From contig CANETC010000002.1 in the NCBI GenBank assembly GCA_947441055.1, positions 1 through 49,787 of the forward strand: DNA of 49,787 nt, given 5' to 3'. A program made the position numbers and the translations under genes. Positions 31,355 to 40,740 of this stretch are shown here, in pieces. The stretch is from Cytophagaceae bacterium. GTDB lineage: Bacteria; Bacteroidota; Bacteroidia; Cytophagales; Flexibacteraceae. The stretch's first letter is position 1. Each line of letters opens with the position of its first letter. Below the pieces are notes generated by a model. That model was not told the DNA's origin, did no database searches, and was given only the letters and a program-made list of their open reading frames with translations.

Positions 31355-33402
31355 AAATTCAATACACCGCCCTTTCCGCAGCGTTTCTGCTCGCAATCTC
31401 AACACAAGCTCAAAACAGTTTTCAACCTGAAGACATTTGGAAATTATCCTATGTTTCGGAGCCCCAGGCCTCCCCGGATGGAAAAAATATTCTCTTTGGC
31501 ATAAAGACAACAAAGCTGGAAGACAACAAAGGGAACAACGATTTATTCATCATGAAGCCCGACGGCCGCGGACTGATTTCCCTGGTTGAATCACCTCAGT
31601 CGGAATTCAATGCGAGATGGCGCCCGGATGGAAAAAAAATTGGCTTTCTGCGCAGCGAGGGAGGAGCTCCCCAGCTTTTTGAGGTAAATCCAGATGGATC
31701 AGAACTGGAAAAAGTAAGCAGCGAAGCGGGTGGAATCGAAGGATTTGAATATGCACCGGATGGGAAACACATCCTGTTTCACCGCCAGGTAATGGTGCAA
31801 AAACCGGATGCGGTTTTATACAAAGACCTGCCAAAGGCAAGCGGCAAAATTTTCGATGGATTGCTTTACAGACACTGGACCGATTGGGCCGATGGAAGTT
31901 TCAACCATGTGTTTATTCAAAATTACAACGATGGAGAACTGGAAGGCAATTCCATCGACATCATGGCCGGAGAAACTTTTGATGCGCCGCTCAAACCTAT
32001 GGGCGGAATTGAACAGATTAATTGGAGTCCGGATGGAAAAACCCTCGCCTACACCTGCAAAAAGAAATTCGGCACCGCCGATGCCACTTCCACCAATTCA
32101 GACATTTATCTCTACAACTTAGAAACCAAGAATACGCAAAACATCAGCGAGGGCTTAATGGGTTACGATACCGAACCCCGTTTTTCTCCAGATGGTAAAA
32201 AAATCGCCTGGCAATCAATGGAAAGGGATGGCTACGAAGCCGACAAAAACCGGCTCATGGTTCGCGATATTGCAAGTGGAAAACTTACAGATGCCACCAA
32301 AGATTTCGACATTACCATCGAGTCCCTTGTTTGGAGCAGTGATTCGAGAGCGATTTATTTTCAAGTGCAAACCCAGGGAACCATCCAGATTTACGAATGG
32401 GATTCCCAGGAATTGCCCGCAAAAGCCATCAACCCAGTTACCAAAGGCGAATCAAACATCACTTCACTTGCCCTTATCAAAGCAGGAAAAATGGACAACC
32501 TCATTTTTACCCGGCAAAGCATCAATGCCCCGAATGAAATCTGGAGCATCGACCCGATCACGCAAAAGGAAAACAGGCTTACCGGAATCAACGATGAGTT
32601 CCTGAAAGGCTTCAAAACCTGCAAAATCGAAAAGAAAATGATGCTTGCCGACGACGGAAAAAGCATCCTGACCTGGGTGGTTTACCCTCCAGATTTCAAC
32701 CCAAGTATCAAATATCCAACCATCCTATTTTGTCAGGGAGGTCCGCAATCGATGGTTAGTCAAAGCTTTTCAACCCGCTGGAATTTTCAGTTGATGGCAA
32801 GTCAGGGCTACATAATGGTGTTGCCAAACCGCCGGGGATTGCCGGGTTTCGGCAAAGAATGGAACGAACAGATTTCCGGAGATTGGGGCGGACAAGCCAT
32901 GCGGGATCTGATTTCGGTAAGCGACCAGATCGCCAAAGAGCCTTATGTGGATAAAAATAAAATGGGGGCTGTTGGTGCCAGTTTCGGAGGTTATTCAGTG
33001 TACTGGCTGGCGGGCAACCACCAAAAGCGCTTTAAGGCATTCATTGCGCATTGCGGCGTTTTCAATTTGGAAAGCATGTTTGGCGCAACGGAAGAAACCT
33101 GGTTCAGCAACTGGGACATGAAAGGTCCTTACTGGCAAGAGCCAAAGCCCATTAGTTATACAAAGTTTTCTCCCCACAATTTTGTGAAGAACTGGGACAC
33201 TCCGATGCTGGTGATTCACAACGACAAGGATTTTCGGGTGCCACTTACAGAAGGATTACAAGCCTTCACAGCAGCGCAACTGAAGAATGTACCCAGCCGT
33301 TTCCTATACTTCCCGGATGAGGGGCATTGGGTGCTAAGACCACAAAATTCCGTCCTCTGGAATAGGGTATTTTTCGACTGGCTGGGCCGATATTTGAAAT
33401 AA
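31351..33402 (+). CDS. S9 family prolyl-oligopeptidase-type peptidase, secreted
   Basis: 683 residues. Signal peptide MKIQYTALSAAFLLAISTQA. An N-terminal beta-propeller of PD40-like repeats (EPQASPDGKNILFG, DTEPRFSPDGKKIAW and others) is followed by an alpha/beta-hydrolase domain from about residue 430. The catalytic triad is visible: Ser544 in GASFGGYS, Asp627 in HNDKDFRVPL, His659 in DEGHWVL. The propeller restricts access to short peptides, and family members act as dipeptidyl- or acylaminoacyl-peptidases. Secretion to the periplasm is inferred from the signal peptide. Translationally coupled to the VOC gene in front of it. Confidence 0.93.
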   Translation: MKIQYTALSAAFLLAISTQAQNSFQPEDIWKLSYVSEPQASPDGKNILFGIKTTKLEDNKGNNDLFIMKPDGRGLISLVESPQSEFNARWRPDGKKIGFLRSEGGAPQLFEVNPDGSELEKVSSEAGGIEGFEYAPDGKHILFHRQVMVQKPDAVLYKDLPKASGKIFDGLLYRHWTDWADGSFNHVFIQNYNDGELEGNSIDIMAGETFDAPLKPMGGIEQINWSPDGKTLAYTCKKKFGTADATSTNSDIYLYNLETKNTQNISEGLMGYDTEPRFSPDGKKIAWQSMERDGYEADKNRLMVRDIASGKLTDATKDFDITIESLVWSSDSRAIYFQVQTQGTIQIYEWDSQELPAKAINPVTKGESNITSLALIKAGKMDNLIFTRQSINAPNEIWSIDPITQKENRLTGINDEFLKGFKTCKIEKKMMLADDGKSILTWVVYPPDFNPSIKYPTILFCQGGPQSMVSQSFSTRWNFQLMASQGYIMVLPNRRGLPGFGKEWNEQISGDWGGQAMRDLISVSDQIAKEPYVDKNKMGAVGASFGGYSVYWLAGNHQKRFKAFIAHCGVFNLESMFGATEETWFSNWDMKGPYWQEPKPISYTKFSPHNFVKNWDTPMLVIHNDKDFRVPLTEGLQAFTAAQLKNVPSRFLYFPDEGHWVLRPQNSVLWNRVFFDWLGRYLK

Positions 33403-33461
33403 GCCTTAATTTATTTCCACCTTTTCACCAGGAGAAAGATATTTGCAGCAAGAAAATCAAT

Positions 33462-33902
33462 ATGACTACAGGAGAAATTCATACCGACAAGGGGGTTATG
33501 AAGATCGAATTTTACGATCAGGATGCCCCGAACACAGTAAAGAACTTTGTAAGCCTCGCCCAGAAAGGCTTTTATGATGGCGTTACCTTTCACAGGGTAA
33601 TTCCAGATTTCGTTATTCAGGGCGGCGATCCAACTGGCACTGGTGCCGGCGGACCCGGATATAAAATTGATTGCGAACTAACAGGTGGCAATCAGTTTCA
33701 CGACAGGGGAGTACTTTCGATGGCGCATGCCGGAAGAAATACCGGCGGCTCACAGTTTTTCGTTTGCCACAGCCGCAAAAATACCGCCCATCTCGACCGC
33801 AACCACACTTGTTTTGGAAAAGTGGTGGAAGGATTGGAAGTGATTGATGCCATTCGCCAAGGCGATAAAATGACCAAGGTGATCATTCATGAAAATGCTT
33901 GA
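33462..33902 (+). CDS. Cyclophilin-type peptidylprolyl isomerase
   Basis: 146 residues with no signal peptide, so cytoplasmic. Cyclophilin blocks are complete: DQDAPNTVKNFVSLAQKGFY, then FHRVIPDFVIQGGDPTGTGA with the catalytic arginine, GVLSMAHAGRNTGGSQFFV and the closing HLDRNHTCFGKVVEG. It catalyses cis-trans isomerisation at proline bonds. It sits 59 bases downstream of the S9 peptidase and ends at a bidirectional terminator. The length matches the short PpiB-type cyclophilins. Confidence 0.95.
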   Translation: MTTGEIHTDKGVMKIEFYDQDAPNTVKNFVSLAQKGFYDGVTFHRVIPDFVIQGGDPTGTGAGGPGYKIDCELTGGNQFHDRGVLSMAHAGRNTGGSQFFVCHSRKNTAHLDRNHTCFGKVVEGLEVIDAIRQGDKMTKVIIHENA

Positions 33903-33919
33903 TTGTTAAGCCAATAATT

Positions 33920-33954
33920 AAAAAGCCCCGGAGAGTAATCTTCGGGGCTTTTTT
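33920..33954. terminator. Bidirectional terminator after the cyclophilin gene
   Basis: AAAAAGCCCCG (33920-33930) pairs with CGGGGCTTTTT (33943-33953) around a 12-base loop. A and T runs flank the GC stem, so it also serves the convergent pseudouridine synthase gene. Confidence 0.9.
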
Positions 33955-34061
33955 GTGGGGTTCGTGTAACACATCGGGGTTCATCCAAAATCTGTAAACT
34001 TTTTTAGGACGAGTCTCCGGCAAGCGAACGCGAAGCCGGTCGGGGTTGCTTGCGTCATTAA

Positions 34062-34640
34062 TCACATTCGCGTAAAGCCTTCATCAAACCCCGAAACTTC
34101 AAGCACCGCAGCAGATGGCAAATCTGCCAGATGAACATTGCCTATCCGAACCCGAACAAGCCGCAAGGTTGGAAAACCCACAGCGGCCGTCATCTTGCGG
34201 ACCTGCCGAAATTTCCCTTCCGTAATTGTGATTGAAATCCAGGAACTTGGACCATGCCGATCATCCCGGATTTTTCGGCCCGGAGGTCCGAGCTGAGGAA
34301 CTGATGGCAAGCACTCGACCCGGCAGGGAAGGGTTCGGTAAACTTCCTTTTCTGGCCGGATGTCAACTCCCATCCGCAATTTTTCAAGGGCCTCTTCCGA
34401 AATCAAACCATCTACCTGCACCCAATATTCCTTTTCCACTTTGCGGCTCCGGATTGTATCACTCAACTTCCCATCCGTTGTAAGCAAAAGCAATCCTTCG
34501 CTTGTCTGATCTAGCCGACCAATGGCCATAGTGCCTTCCGGAAATTCATAGAGATCGCCAAGCCGTTTTTGCTTTGCCTTCTCGCCCACAAACTGACTCA
34601 AAAATCCCGCAGGCTTGTGTAAAATAAAATGGCGATGCAT
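34062..34640 (-). CDS. RsuA/RluE-family pseudouridine synthase
   Basis: 192 residues. The catalytic motif GRLDQTSEGLLLLT (catalytic Asp) is preceded by HFILHKPAGFLSQF and followed by KEYWVQVDG and ITEGKFRQVRKMTAAVGFPT, the full block order of the RsuA/RluB/E/F group. There is no N-terminal S4 domain, which fits RluE (23S rRNA position 2457 in E. coli), but the target in this organism is inferred. Start at ATG 34640. Divergent from the sensor kinase across about 160 bases. Confidence 0.9.
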   Translation of the reverse strand: MHRHFILHKPAGFLSQFVGEKAKQKRLGDLYEFPEGTMAIGRLDQTSEGLLLLTTDGKLSDTIRSRKVEKEYWVQVDGLISEEALEKLRMGVDIRPEKEVYRTLPCRVECLPSVPQLGPPGRKIRDDRHGPSSWISITITEGKFRQVRKMTAAVGFPTLRLVRVRIGNVHLADLPSAAVLEVSGFDEGFTRM

Positions 34641-34798
34641 TCAGGTGCTTTTGATTTTCAAATTCCAAAAAGGCGCAAGCTAAAGAAGTTGCAGGTTTAC
34701 CTCAATCAGGCTCTGGTTTTAGTAAACACAGAATCGACAAAGCCATTTGGCATTTTGTGCGCTTTTCGACTAATTTCACATCCGCAAGTAATTTACAA

Positions 34799-37390
34799 AT
34801 GGAAGAAACCCGGAATAAATCCAGCAAGGACCTGAATGGGACAAACCCTGCCGGCTTTTTACTCCACAATCCATTTATTGCTGTTTTGCGCACCGACACT
34901 GCCTTCCGCGTGCTCGAAAGCAATTCTACCGCACTTTCACAACTGGGTAAAATTGCAGAACCAGGAAAAATCCTGACAGAGCTAGTAGAAAAACAACAAG
35001 CCCAGCGACTTTCGGAAATCGCCTCAAATCTGCTTTCCGGTCAAACAGAAACCCTGAGCGGAATTCACTTTCAGGAAACAGCTTTGGCTTTCAATGTATT
35101 TGCTTGTCCGCTTGCCGATAATAAGGGCGAAATCCTTGCCTTCGATTTGCAATTTCTGCCCGAAGGGCCGGCGAGAGTTCCTGCACCAGACCTGAATCAG
35201 GAACGCAGAATCATCCGGCTGGAATCTCAGCTTGAAGACCTAGATATCCGTTTTCGAACCCTGGCCGACAACTTTCCACAAGGCCATGTGAGTATTCTCG
35301 ATGAAAACCTCAACATCATTTTTTCCGGAGGCGAAGATTTTCAAACAGATTTAGGACCTTATTCTCCAAAACCCGGTGATAACCTCTTTTCGCTTTACGG
35401 TGAAAATTATGCCGCCTTTTTGAATGAAAGTCTGGAAGAAACCTTTCGAGGTAAGTCTGACAGCTTCGAACTCAATTTTGGTTCTGGCACCTTTTCATTT
35501 TTGCTGATTCCGCTTCCGGATGAAAAGGGCAGAATCCGCAAGGCGATGAAAATTGTGCAGAACATTTCTGCAGAAAAATCTGCCCTGCTGGATGCGCACC
35601 ACCGCCGGGAATATTTACGCCAAATCATCGATGTGGACCCCAATTTCATTTATGTGAAAGACCGGGATAACAATATGATCGTGGCCAATAAAACCATTGC
35701 CGATTTTTTCGGTGTGCCGGTGAAGGAATTTCTCAAAACCAGTGAAGATTGGTTTTCAAAATACAAATGGAATTACCAGGAATTACAAAAGGCAGATAAA
35801 CAAGTAATTGAAAGCCTAAGTACTCTGGTTGTAGAAGAGGCCTTTTTCCACCCGATTACCGGAAAAATGCACTTGTTCCAGGTTACAAGAACTCCCTTTA
35901 TTACCAAAGAGAACGAACTCAGCATCCTGTGCGTGGGCGTGGACATTACCGGCCGGGTGAATACCGAAAATGAACTTGTTACCCAGCGTGAATACCTTCG
36001 GCAAATATTGGACACAAACCCCAGCCTGATTTTTGTAAAGGAACCGGAAGGCCCATATCTTCTTGTAAACAAGGCATTTGCGGACTATTACAAGATGAGC
36101 GTTGAAGAACTTACCGGGCTAAGCGACTGGGATTTACCCTTAACATCCGAGCAGAAGGAAAAATTCGCAGAGGAAGACAGGAAAATTACCGATACAGCCA
36201 GAGCAATTACCACGGAAGAACAATCCCTCAACCCACACACAGGTGAGATGTCTTATTTTGTGGTGACCAAAAAACCCTTGATGGATGCGGAAGGAAACCG
36301 CCACATTCTGGGGATCATCACGGATGTAACTGACCTAAAATTGCATCAGGATAGGGTACAAAAAAGTGAGTTCCTTTTGCAGCAAATTTTCAACAAAGTT
36401 GTTGATGCGCTTTTTATAATCGATTTCGAAAGCCTGCAGATTGAAGATTGCAATCCCAAGGCATCGGAATTAATGAAAGCAGGTGAAGAAAATTCCATCA
36501 AGAATCAGCACTTGTATAAAATTCGTCCATTCAAGGACCAAACAGCTCGTTTCTGGCAGCAGATGATCGATTCTTCAATTGGTCAAATGGCAGTGAAAGA
36601 ATTTGAAATGCTGAATTTCAATGAGGAGAAATTCTGGGGAAGTCTAGCGCTTACAACTTTCACCCAGGAAGGTCGGAAACTTATCCTTTTGAGAATTTCA
36701 GACATCAGCCTCCAAAAGGAAACCGAAGAACATATTATCCAGTCGCTGCATGAAAAGGAAATCCTGATTCAGGAAATCCACCACCGGGTAAAAAACAACA
36801 TGGCCGTGATTTCGAGCTTGTTGCAACTGCAAAGCGGCTATATCAAAGACCCAAATCTGGAAGAAGTATTCCGTGACAGCCAAAGCCGGATTAAGTCCAT
36901 GGCGCTGATTCATGAAAAGCTATATCAATCGAGCACTCTGGCAAAAGTGGAGATGGAGTCCTACATCAAAGAGCTCACCCGCACCTTGTTTTATTCTTAC
37001 AATGGTGGAAAAATTCACCTCGATGTAAATACCAATGCGGCCAATGTTTTTCTTGATATCAATTCAGCTGTACCCTGCGGACTGATTATCAACGAGGTTT
37101 TCTCCAATGCATGCAAACATGCTTTTACAGGAAGAACAAAAGGAAAAATTGACATCAACTTCACCCATGAAGGAGAGTTTTTTGAACTTGAAATTCGAGA
37201 TGATGGCGTAGGTATGCCGGAAGAAACTGATTTCAACACATTTCGAAGTCTGGGTATGAACCTGGTTCAGGCATTGTCGTCTCAATTGGGAGCCAGTCTG
37301 GAATACCACACCATCGGTGGATTTGGCATAAAACTCCGCTTTGTTGAAAAGACCAAACCGAGCAGAGAAAAGGTTCGTCCGGGAGCTTGA
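34799..37390 (+). CDS. Multi-PAS sensor histidine kinase (HisKA_2 type)
   Basis: 863 residues from ATG 34799; a GTG at 34757 could add 14 residues. No transmembrane segment is seen, so it should be cytoplasmic. An N-terminal PAS-like region (to about 130) and four further PAS domains follow, two of them opening with near-identical REYLRQI segments (IIDVDPNFIYVKDRDNN and ILDTNPSLIFVKEPEGP). A HisKA_2 domain carries the phospho-acceptor His in LIQEIHHRVKNNMAVISSLL, then a HATPase domain with IINEVFSNACKHAF (N box) and IRDDGVGMPEE (G1 box). This kinase class often works with PhyR- or LytTR-type partners. No response regulator is adjacent, so it is an orphan. Signal unknown. Confidence 0.92.
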   Translation: MEETRNKSSKDLNGTNPAGFLLHNPFIAVLRTDTAFRVLESNSTALSQLGKIAEPGKILTELVEKQQAQRLSEIASNLLSGQTETLSGIHFQETALAFNVFACPLADNKGEILAFDLQFLPEGPARVPAPDLNQERRIIRLESQLEDLDIRFRTLADNFPQGHVSILDENLNIIFSGGEDFQTDLGPYSPKPGDNLFSLYGENYAAFLNESLEETFRGKSDSFELNFGSGTFSFLLIPLPDEKGRIRKAMKIVQNISAEKSALLDAHHRREYLRQIIDVDPNFIYVKDRDNNMIVANKTIADFFGVPVKEFLKTSEDWFSKYKWNYQELQKADKQVIESLSTLVVEEAFFHPITGKMHLFQVTRTPFITKENELSILCVGVDITGRVNTENELVTQREYLRQILDTNPSLIFVKEPEGPYLLVNKAFADYYKMSVEELTGLSDWDLPLTSEQKEKFAEEDRKITDTARAITTEEQSLNPHTGEMSYFVVTKKPLMDAEGNRHILGIITDVTDLKLHQDRVQKSEFLLQQIFNKVVDALFIIDFESLQIEDCNPKASELMKAGEENSIKNQHLYKIRPFKDQTARFWQQMIDSSIGQMAVKEFEMLNFNEEKFWGSLALTTFTQEGRKLILLRISDISLQKETEEHIIQSLHEKEILIQEIHHRVKNNMAVISSLLQLQSGYIKDPNLEEVFRDSQSRIKSMALIHEKLYQSSTLAKVEMESYIKELTRTLFYSYNGGKIHLDVNTNAANVFLDINSAVPCGLIINEVFSNACKHAFTGRTKGKIDINFTHEGEFFELEIRDDGVGMPEETDFNTFRSLGMNLVQALSSQLGASLEYHTIGGFGIKLRFVEKTKPSREKVRPGA

Positions 37391-37521
37391 TTCGAAAATC
37401 AGGCCATAAAAATTGGATGGATTTTCGAAAAGAGATGGCTTAAAATGTGGTGCTTTAACCCGCTTCTGTACATCGCAAGGTTGAAACCAAGCCTTCACGC
37501 ATGCAAAAGAGTCTTGTTTTT

Positions 37522-37529
37522 TACCTTTG
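37522..37529 (+). promoter_or_regulatory. Bacteroidetes -7 promoter element upstream of the small secreted protein
   Basis: TAccTTTG, a perfect TAnnTTTG match. It lies 56 bases upstream of the ATG at 37586 and makes upstream in-frame starts (from 37445) unlikely. Confidence 0.45.
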
Positions 37530-37585
37530 ATTTGAAAATGGGTAGGTTTGGGCCTTGCTCGTTTTGGGCAACACCAAACTTTCAA

Positions 37586-38026
37586 ATGGCTTCAGGCATA
37601 AAAACAATCATACCCGTTTTCCTTTTTCTGCTGCTGTCCGCAACAGATTGGGCGAATGCGCAGACGGTTGGCCGCAAAAAACCGAAGCTGGAACTTATTG
37701 GCTACTCAGTTCTAAAAGACGATGGAGATCTTGTTTTTCAGATTGATGTTCGGCTGGCCGATTGTATTTCACTCATTGAACTTTCGAGTGAAAACTCAAG
37801 GAAACCCTTAAAAGTGGTGGTATCGGAAAATGATTATTACCTCAGCGAGGACGGCGAAGAACAGATTTACTTGAAAATTTCTCTGGGCACACTCAGAGAA
37901 ATCATGAAAAAGAAAAAAGAACTTGCGACCGAACTGGTGATTTTCAGCAAATCGGGTAAGCCAATTTTTACCCGGCAAATCACCCTGAACCGGGACGAAT
38001 TAGTCGCCTCTGCCCCGAGAAACTGA
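37586..38026 (+). CDS. Small secreted protein of unknown function
   Basis: 146 residues. Signal peptide MASGIKTIIPVFLFLLLSAT ends at WANAQ; the mature protein is about 120 residues of alternating strands with charged residues (KKPKLELIGYSVLKDDGDLV, ELVIFSKSGKPIFTRQITLN). I do not recognise a domain. The frame is open to 37445, but the shorter start gives the clean signal peptide and follows a promoter element. The last 27 bases overlap the end of the convergent pdxA gene (38000-38026), so one codes partly on the strand opposite the other. Location in the periplasm or outside is inferred. Confidence 0.7.
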   Translation: MASGIKTIIPVFLFLLLSATDWANAQTVGRKKPKLELIGYSVLKDDGDLVFQIDVRLADCISLIELSSENSRKPLKVVVSENDYYLSEDGEEQIYLKISLGTLREIMKKKKELATELVIFSKSGKPIFTRQITLNRDELVASAPRN

Positions 38027-39085
38027 TTCTCTCCTTCCCGGTAAAACTACAGCCTGAACTTTTTCACTTTTCAGCCGGATTAAATCAAGGGAAAGGAAAA
38101 GAGCAGCGCGCATAGAATCGCCTGAGGCAATGCCTTTTCCTGCAATGTCATAGGCTGTTCCATGGTCGGGAGAAACCCGGAAAAATGGCAGACCAGCTGT
38201 AAAATTTACACCATCCATACCTGCCAGAATTTTAAATGGAATCAGGCCCTGGTCGTGGTACATAGCCAAAACCGCATCGTATTTATGTTGCTGTCCGGTG
38301 GCAAAAAATCCATCTGCTGCAAATGGCCCGAAAACCATGTGCCCTTTGTCGCGAAACTTCCTGATTTCTGGAACAATCACTTTTTCCTCTTCCATACCCA
38401 TTTTTCCTTCTTCACCTGCATGTGGGTTCAGGCCAAGAACGGCTATTTTGGGCATAGCGATATCAAACTGTTCCTTCAGTATTTTTTCGAGTTGCTCTAT
38501 TCTGCTTCTCAGCAAATTCGGAGTGAGAATGCCTGGAACCTTTTCCACCGGCACATGCACAGTTGCCAGCGCGACACGAAAATTTTCCTGCACCATCATC
38601 ATCATTGACCTGGCATCTTTTCCTACCAGTGAAGCAAAAAACTCCGTCTGACCAGGAAAAGGAAACTCCGTTGCCGGCATGTTCGATTTTTGGATTGGGC
38701 CAGTAACCACTGCATCCAAATGTCCAGCAGCAAGGTCATCGCCAGCCTTTTTTAGCGCCAGCCAGGCAAGGCGGCCAGCCACCGGATCGGAGGTGCCGAT
38801 TTTCAATTCGTAATCATCCTCCCAGCAATTAATCATATTGATTTTGCGTGGAAGGGCCGTTTCTACCCCTTTGCAGGGCGCCATCTGGAATTCCTCCACC
38901 TGAAATAATTTCCTATAGCGGTTGATAATTCGGTGGTTTCCGTAAACAACGGGGGTGCAAATTCTAAGTATGCGGTTATCCTCCAACAGGCGCATAAGAA
39001 TTTCCGGGCCAATGCCATTTACATCCCCCATAGTGAATCCGATAAGGGGAAGAACCGGATTGTGCGTAGATTTGATCTCAGACAT
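38000..39085 (-). CDS. pdxA: 4-hydroxythreonine-4-phosphate dehydrogenase
   Basis: 361 residues from ATG 39085. It oxidises 4-phosphohydroxy-L-threonine on the way to pyridoxal phosphate. Family blocks: GFTMGDVNGIGPEI near the start, DAVVTGPIQKSNM, GLNPHAGEEGKMG, and AVLAMYHDQGLIPFK with the metal-binding histidine and aspartate, then SPDHGTAYDIAGKG. The frame is open for 72 more residues upstream, but these would cover the divergent gldD and do not look like PdxA. No pdxJ gene is adjacent. It overlaps the end of the small secreted protein gene by 27 bases and is divergent from gldD across 60 bases. Confidence 0.94.
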   Translation of the reverse strand: MSEIKSTHNPVLPLIGFTMGDVNGIGPEILMRLLEDNRILRICTPVVYGNHRIINRYRKLFQVEEFQMAPCKGVETALPRKINMINCWEDDYELKIGTSDPVAGRLAWLALKKAGDDLAAGHLDAVVTGPIQKSNMPATEFPFPGQTEFFASLVGKDARSMMMMVQENFRVALATVHVPVEKVPGILTPNLLRSRIEQLEKILKEQFDIAMPKIAVLGLNPHAGEEGKMGMEEEKVIVPEIRKFRDKGHMVFGPFAADGFFATGQQHKYDAVLAMYHDQGLIPFKILAGMDGVNFTAGLPFFRVSPDHGTAYDIAGKGIASGDSMRAALFLSLDLIRLKSEKVQAVVLPGRRESVSRGRGD

Positions 39086-39145
39086 GATGTTAACCCAATC
39101 CTGCAAAGCATATTTGGGCCTGCAAATCAACAATAAGATTCCCGT

Positions 39146-39751
39146 ATGACTGCCACGCTGCCAACAAAAATCCTGGTCCCTGTTCTGTTTGTCCTCAGCT
39201 TTTTCCTTGAATCTTGCGAAGAAAGCCACCGGCCTAGGGAAAGAGCGTACCCAAGATTTGATTTGCCTGCACCCCAATATCAACTTTACGACCAGGATCA
39301 TCCCTTCACTTTTGAAGTTTCAAATCAGGCGCTTGTGTACAACGACACCGACAGACTCTCAGAACCTCACTGGGTAAACATCCGATATCCGGCTCTGGAA
39401 GCGGAAGTTCAACTCACTTATAAAAACATCAACGGCAATATGAAACTGCTGAACGAGCACATCGAAGATGCCCGCACGCTTATCAACAAACACAACATCA
39501 AAGCCTACGGCATCGAGGAATCAAAAATCCACACTGCTGCAGGAAGGGATGCATTTGTATTTTCCCTGAGCGGGCAGGTTCCCACACAATTTCAATTTTA
39601 CACCACCGACAGCAGCCGGCATTTCCTTCGCGGCGCACTGTATTTTCGGATAGCCACGGCCAATGATAGCCTCGCCCCGGCCATTCGGTACATCAGTAAA
39701 GATATGGTGCACCTGCTCAACACCCTGAAATGGAAGGATGATGTCCGCTGA
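39146..39751 (+). CDS. gldD: Gliding motility lipoprotein GldD
   Basis: 201 residues. The N-terminus ends in a lipobox (FFLESC) before EESHRPRERAYPRF; the RAYPRFDLP segment is highly characteristic of GldD. HWVNIRYPALEAEVQLTYK and GIEESKIHTAAGRDAFVF are further conserved blocks. In Flavobacterium johnsoniae GldD is needed for gliding and works with the type IX secretion system; the exact role is not known. Its presence, with the sorting-domain protein in this window, supports a working type IX system. It overlaps the GSCFA gene by 14 bases. No other gld gene (gldB, gldC, gldE) is beside it. Confidence 0.92.
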   Translation: MTATLPTKILVPVLFVLSFFLESCEESHRPRERAYPRFDLPAPQYQLYDQDHPFTFEVSNQALVYNDTDRLSEPHWVNIRYPALEAEVQLTYKNINGNMKLLNEHIEDARTLINKHNIKAYGIEESKIHTAAGRDAFVFSLSGQVPTQFQFYTTDSSRHFLRGALYFRIATANDSLAPAIRYISKDMVHLLNTLKWKDDVR

Positions 39752-40691
39752 AAACAATCCGTTTCGCCGTACGCCGGTGGCCCTGCGCCCATGCCCCGAA
39801 CCCATCGGTAGAAAGGAGCATTCGCTCTGGCTCGGGTCCTGTTTTACAGAGAATCTGGGTCCCTGGCTTTCATCTCTCGGTTATCCGGTTTTGGCAAATC
39901 CATTTGGGGTGATTTTTCATCCCTTGATTATGGGCAAACTGCTCTTTTCGGTTTTGAGCGAAATTCAGTCGTACAACTTTTGCAAAGAAGGCGTTTGGCT
40001 GAATTTTCTGCTTGGCTCTCACTTTGCAGCGCCCAGCGAAGAAATGCTGAACGAGCAGATTCACCAAGCTTCGAGCGCTTGCCGGCAACAATTGGAATCA
40101 GCGGACTGGCTGGTTCTCACCTTCGGGACAGGGTTTTTATACAGGCATGAAACGCTCGGCACAGTGGGCAAGTGCCACAAATTACCTGCAAGAGAATTTG
40201 AAAAAAGCCTGAGCAGCATAGAGGAAATTGCCTCAAGCTGGAAATCCTGGATTTTGCAATTACGCGAAAACAATCCCAGCTTACGAATTTTACTTAGTTT
40301 GAGTCCGGTGCGCCATAGCCGGGATGGGCTAGAAGAAAACGCGCTGAGCAAGTCGATACTGCGTTTGGCGATTGAGGAAATAAGGACGAGTCTGCCTTCT
40401 GCTTACTATTTCCCGGCCTGGGAAATTATGAACGACGAGTTGCGGGATTACCGTTTTTATGAAAAAGATCTGGTACATCCATCCGAAGATGCGGTGGATT
40501 ATTTGCGCCAGCAATTTGAGCAGCGTTTTCTGCGTGCTGAGGATGAAAAAGCCAGACGCCTGGCGGAGGAAATTCAGATGATGGAAAAGCACCGGCCTAT
40601 GGCTTCCTGGTCGCCGGAAGCCGAGCGCTGGAAAGCAAAACTGGAAGAGAAAAAGGCGGCTTTTGTCGGGCTGTCAGAACCACAAAAATAG
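39738..40691 (+). CDS. GSCFA domain-containing protein
   Basis: 317 residues. The name-giving motif is at about residues 31-36 (LWLGSCFTENLG), then GYPVLANPFGVIFHP and LVLTFGTGFLYRH, with a later LSLSPVRHSRDGLEENALSK and LVHPSEDAVDYL. The fold is related to GDSL/SGNH hydrolases: Ser in GSC, Asn in NPF, and a closing D-x-x-H-like pair in DLVHPS. Substrate unknown; a role on cell-surface polymers is a guess. Two ATG codons follow one another at 39738; either can start it. It overlaps gldD by 14 bases and is probably co-transcribed. Confidence 0.88.
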   Translation: MMSAENNPFRRTPVALRPCPEPIGRKEHSLWLGSCFTENLGPWLSSLGYPVLANPFGVIFHPLIMGKLLFSVLSEIQSYNFCKEGVWLNFLLGSHFAAPSEEMLNEQIHQASSACRQQLESADWLVLTFGTGFLYRHETLGTVGKCHKLPAREFEKSLSSIEEIASSWKSWILQLRENNPSLRILLSLSPVRHSRDGLEENALSKSILRLAIEEIRTSLPSAYYFPAWEIMNDELRDYRFYEKDLVHPSEDAVDYLRQQFEQRFLRAEDEKARRLAEEIQMMEKHRPMASWSPEAERWKAKLEEKKAAFVGLSEPQK

Positions 40692-40740
40692 GACCAATGA
40701 ACAGGCCTTGAATTGGGCTTTCCGGATGGAAATTGCCTGC

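Noticed and set aside
33883-34065. A 60-residue minus-strand frame between the cyclophilin and the pseudouridine synthase
   Set aside because: It runs through a strong bidirectional terminator, has no domain and a random-looking composition.
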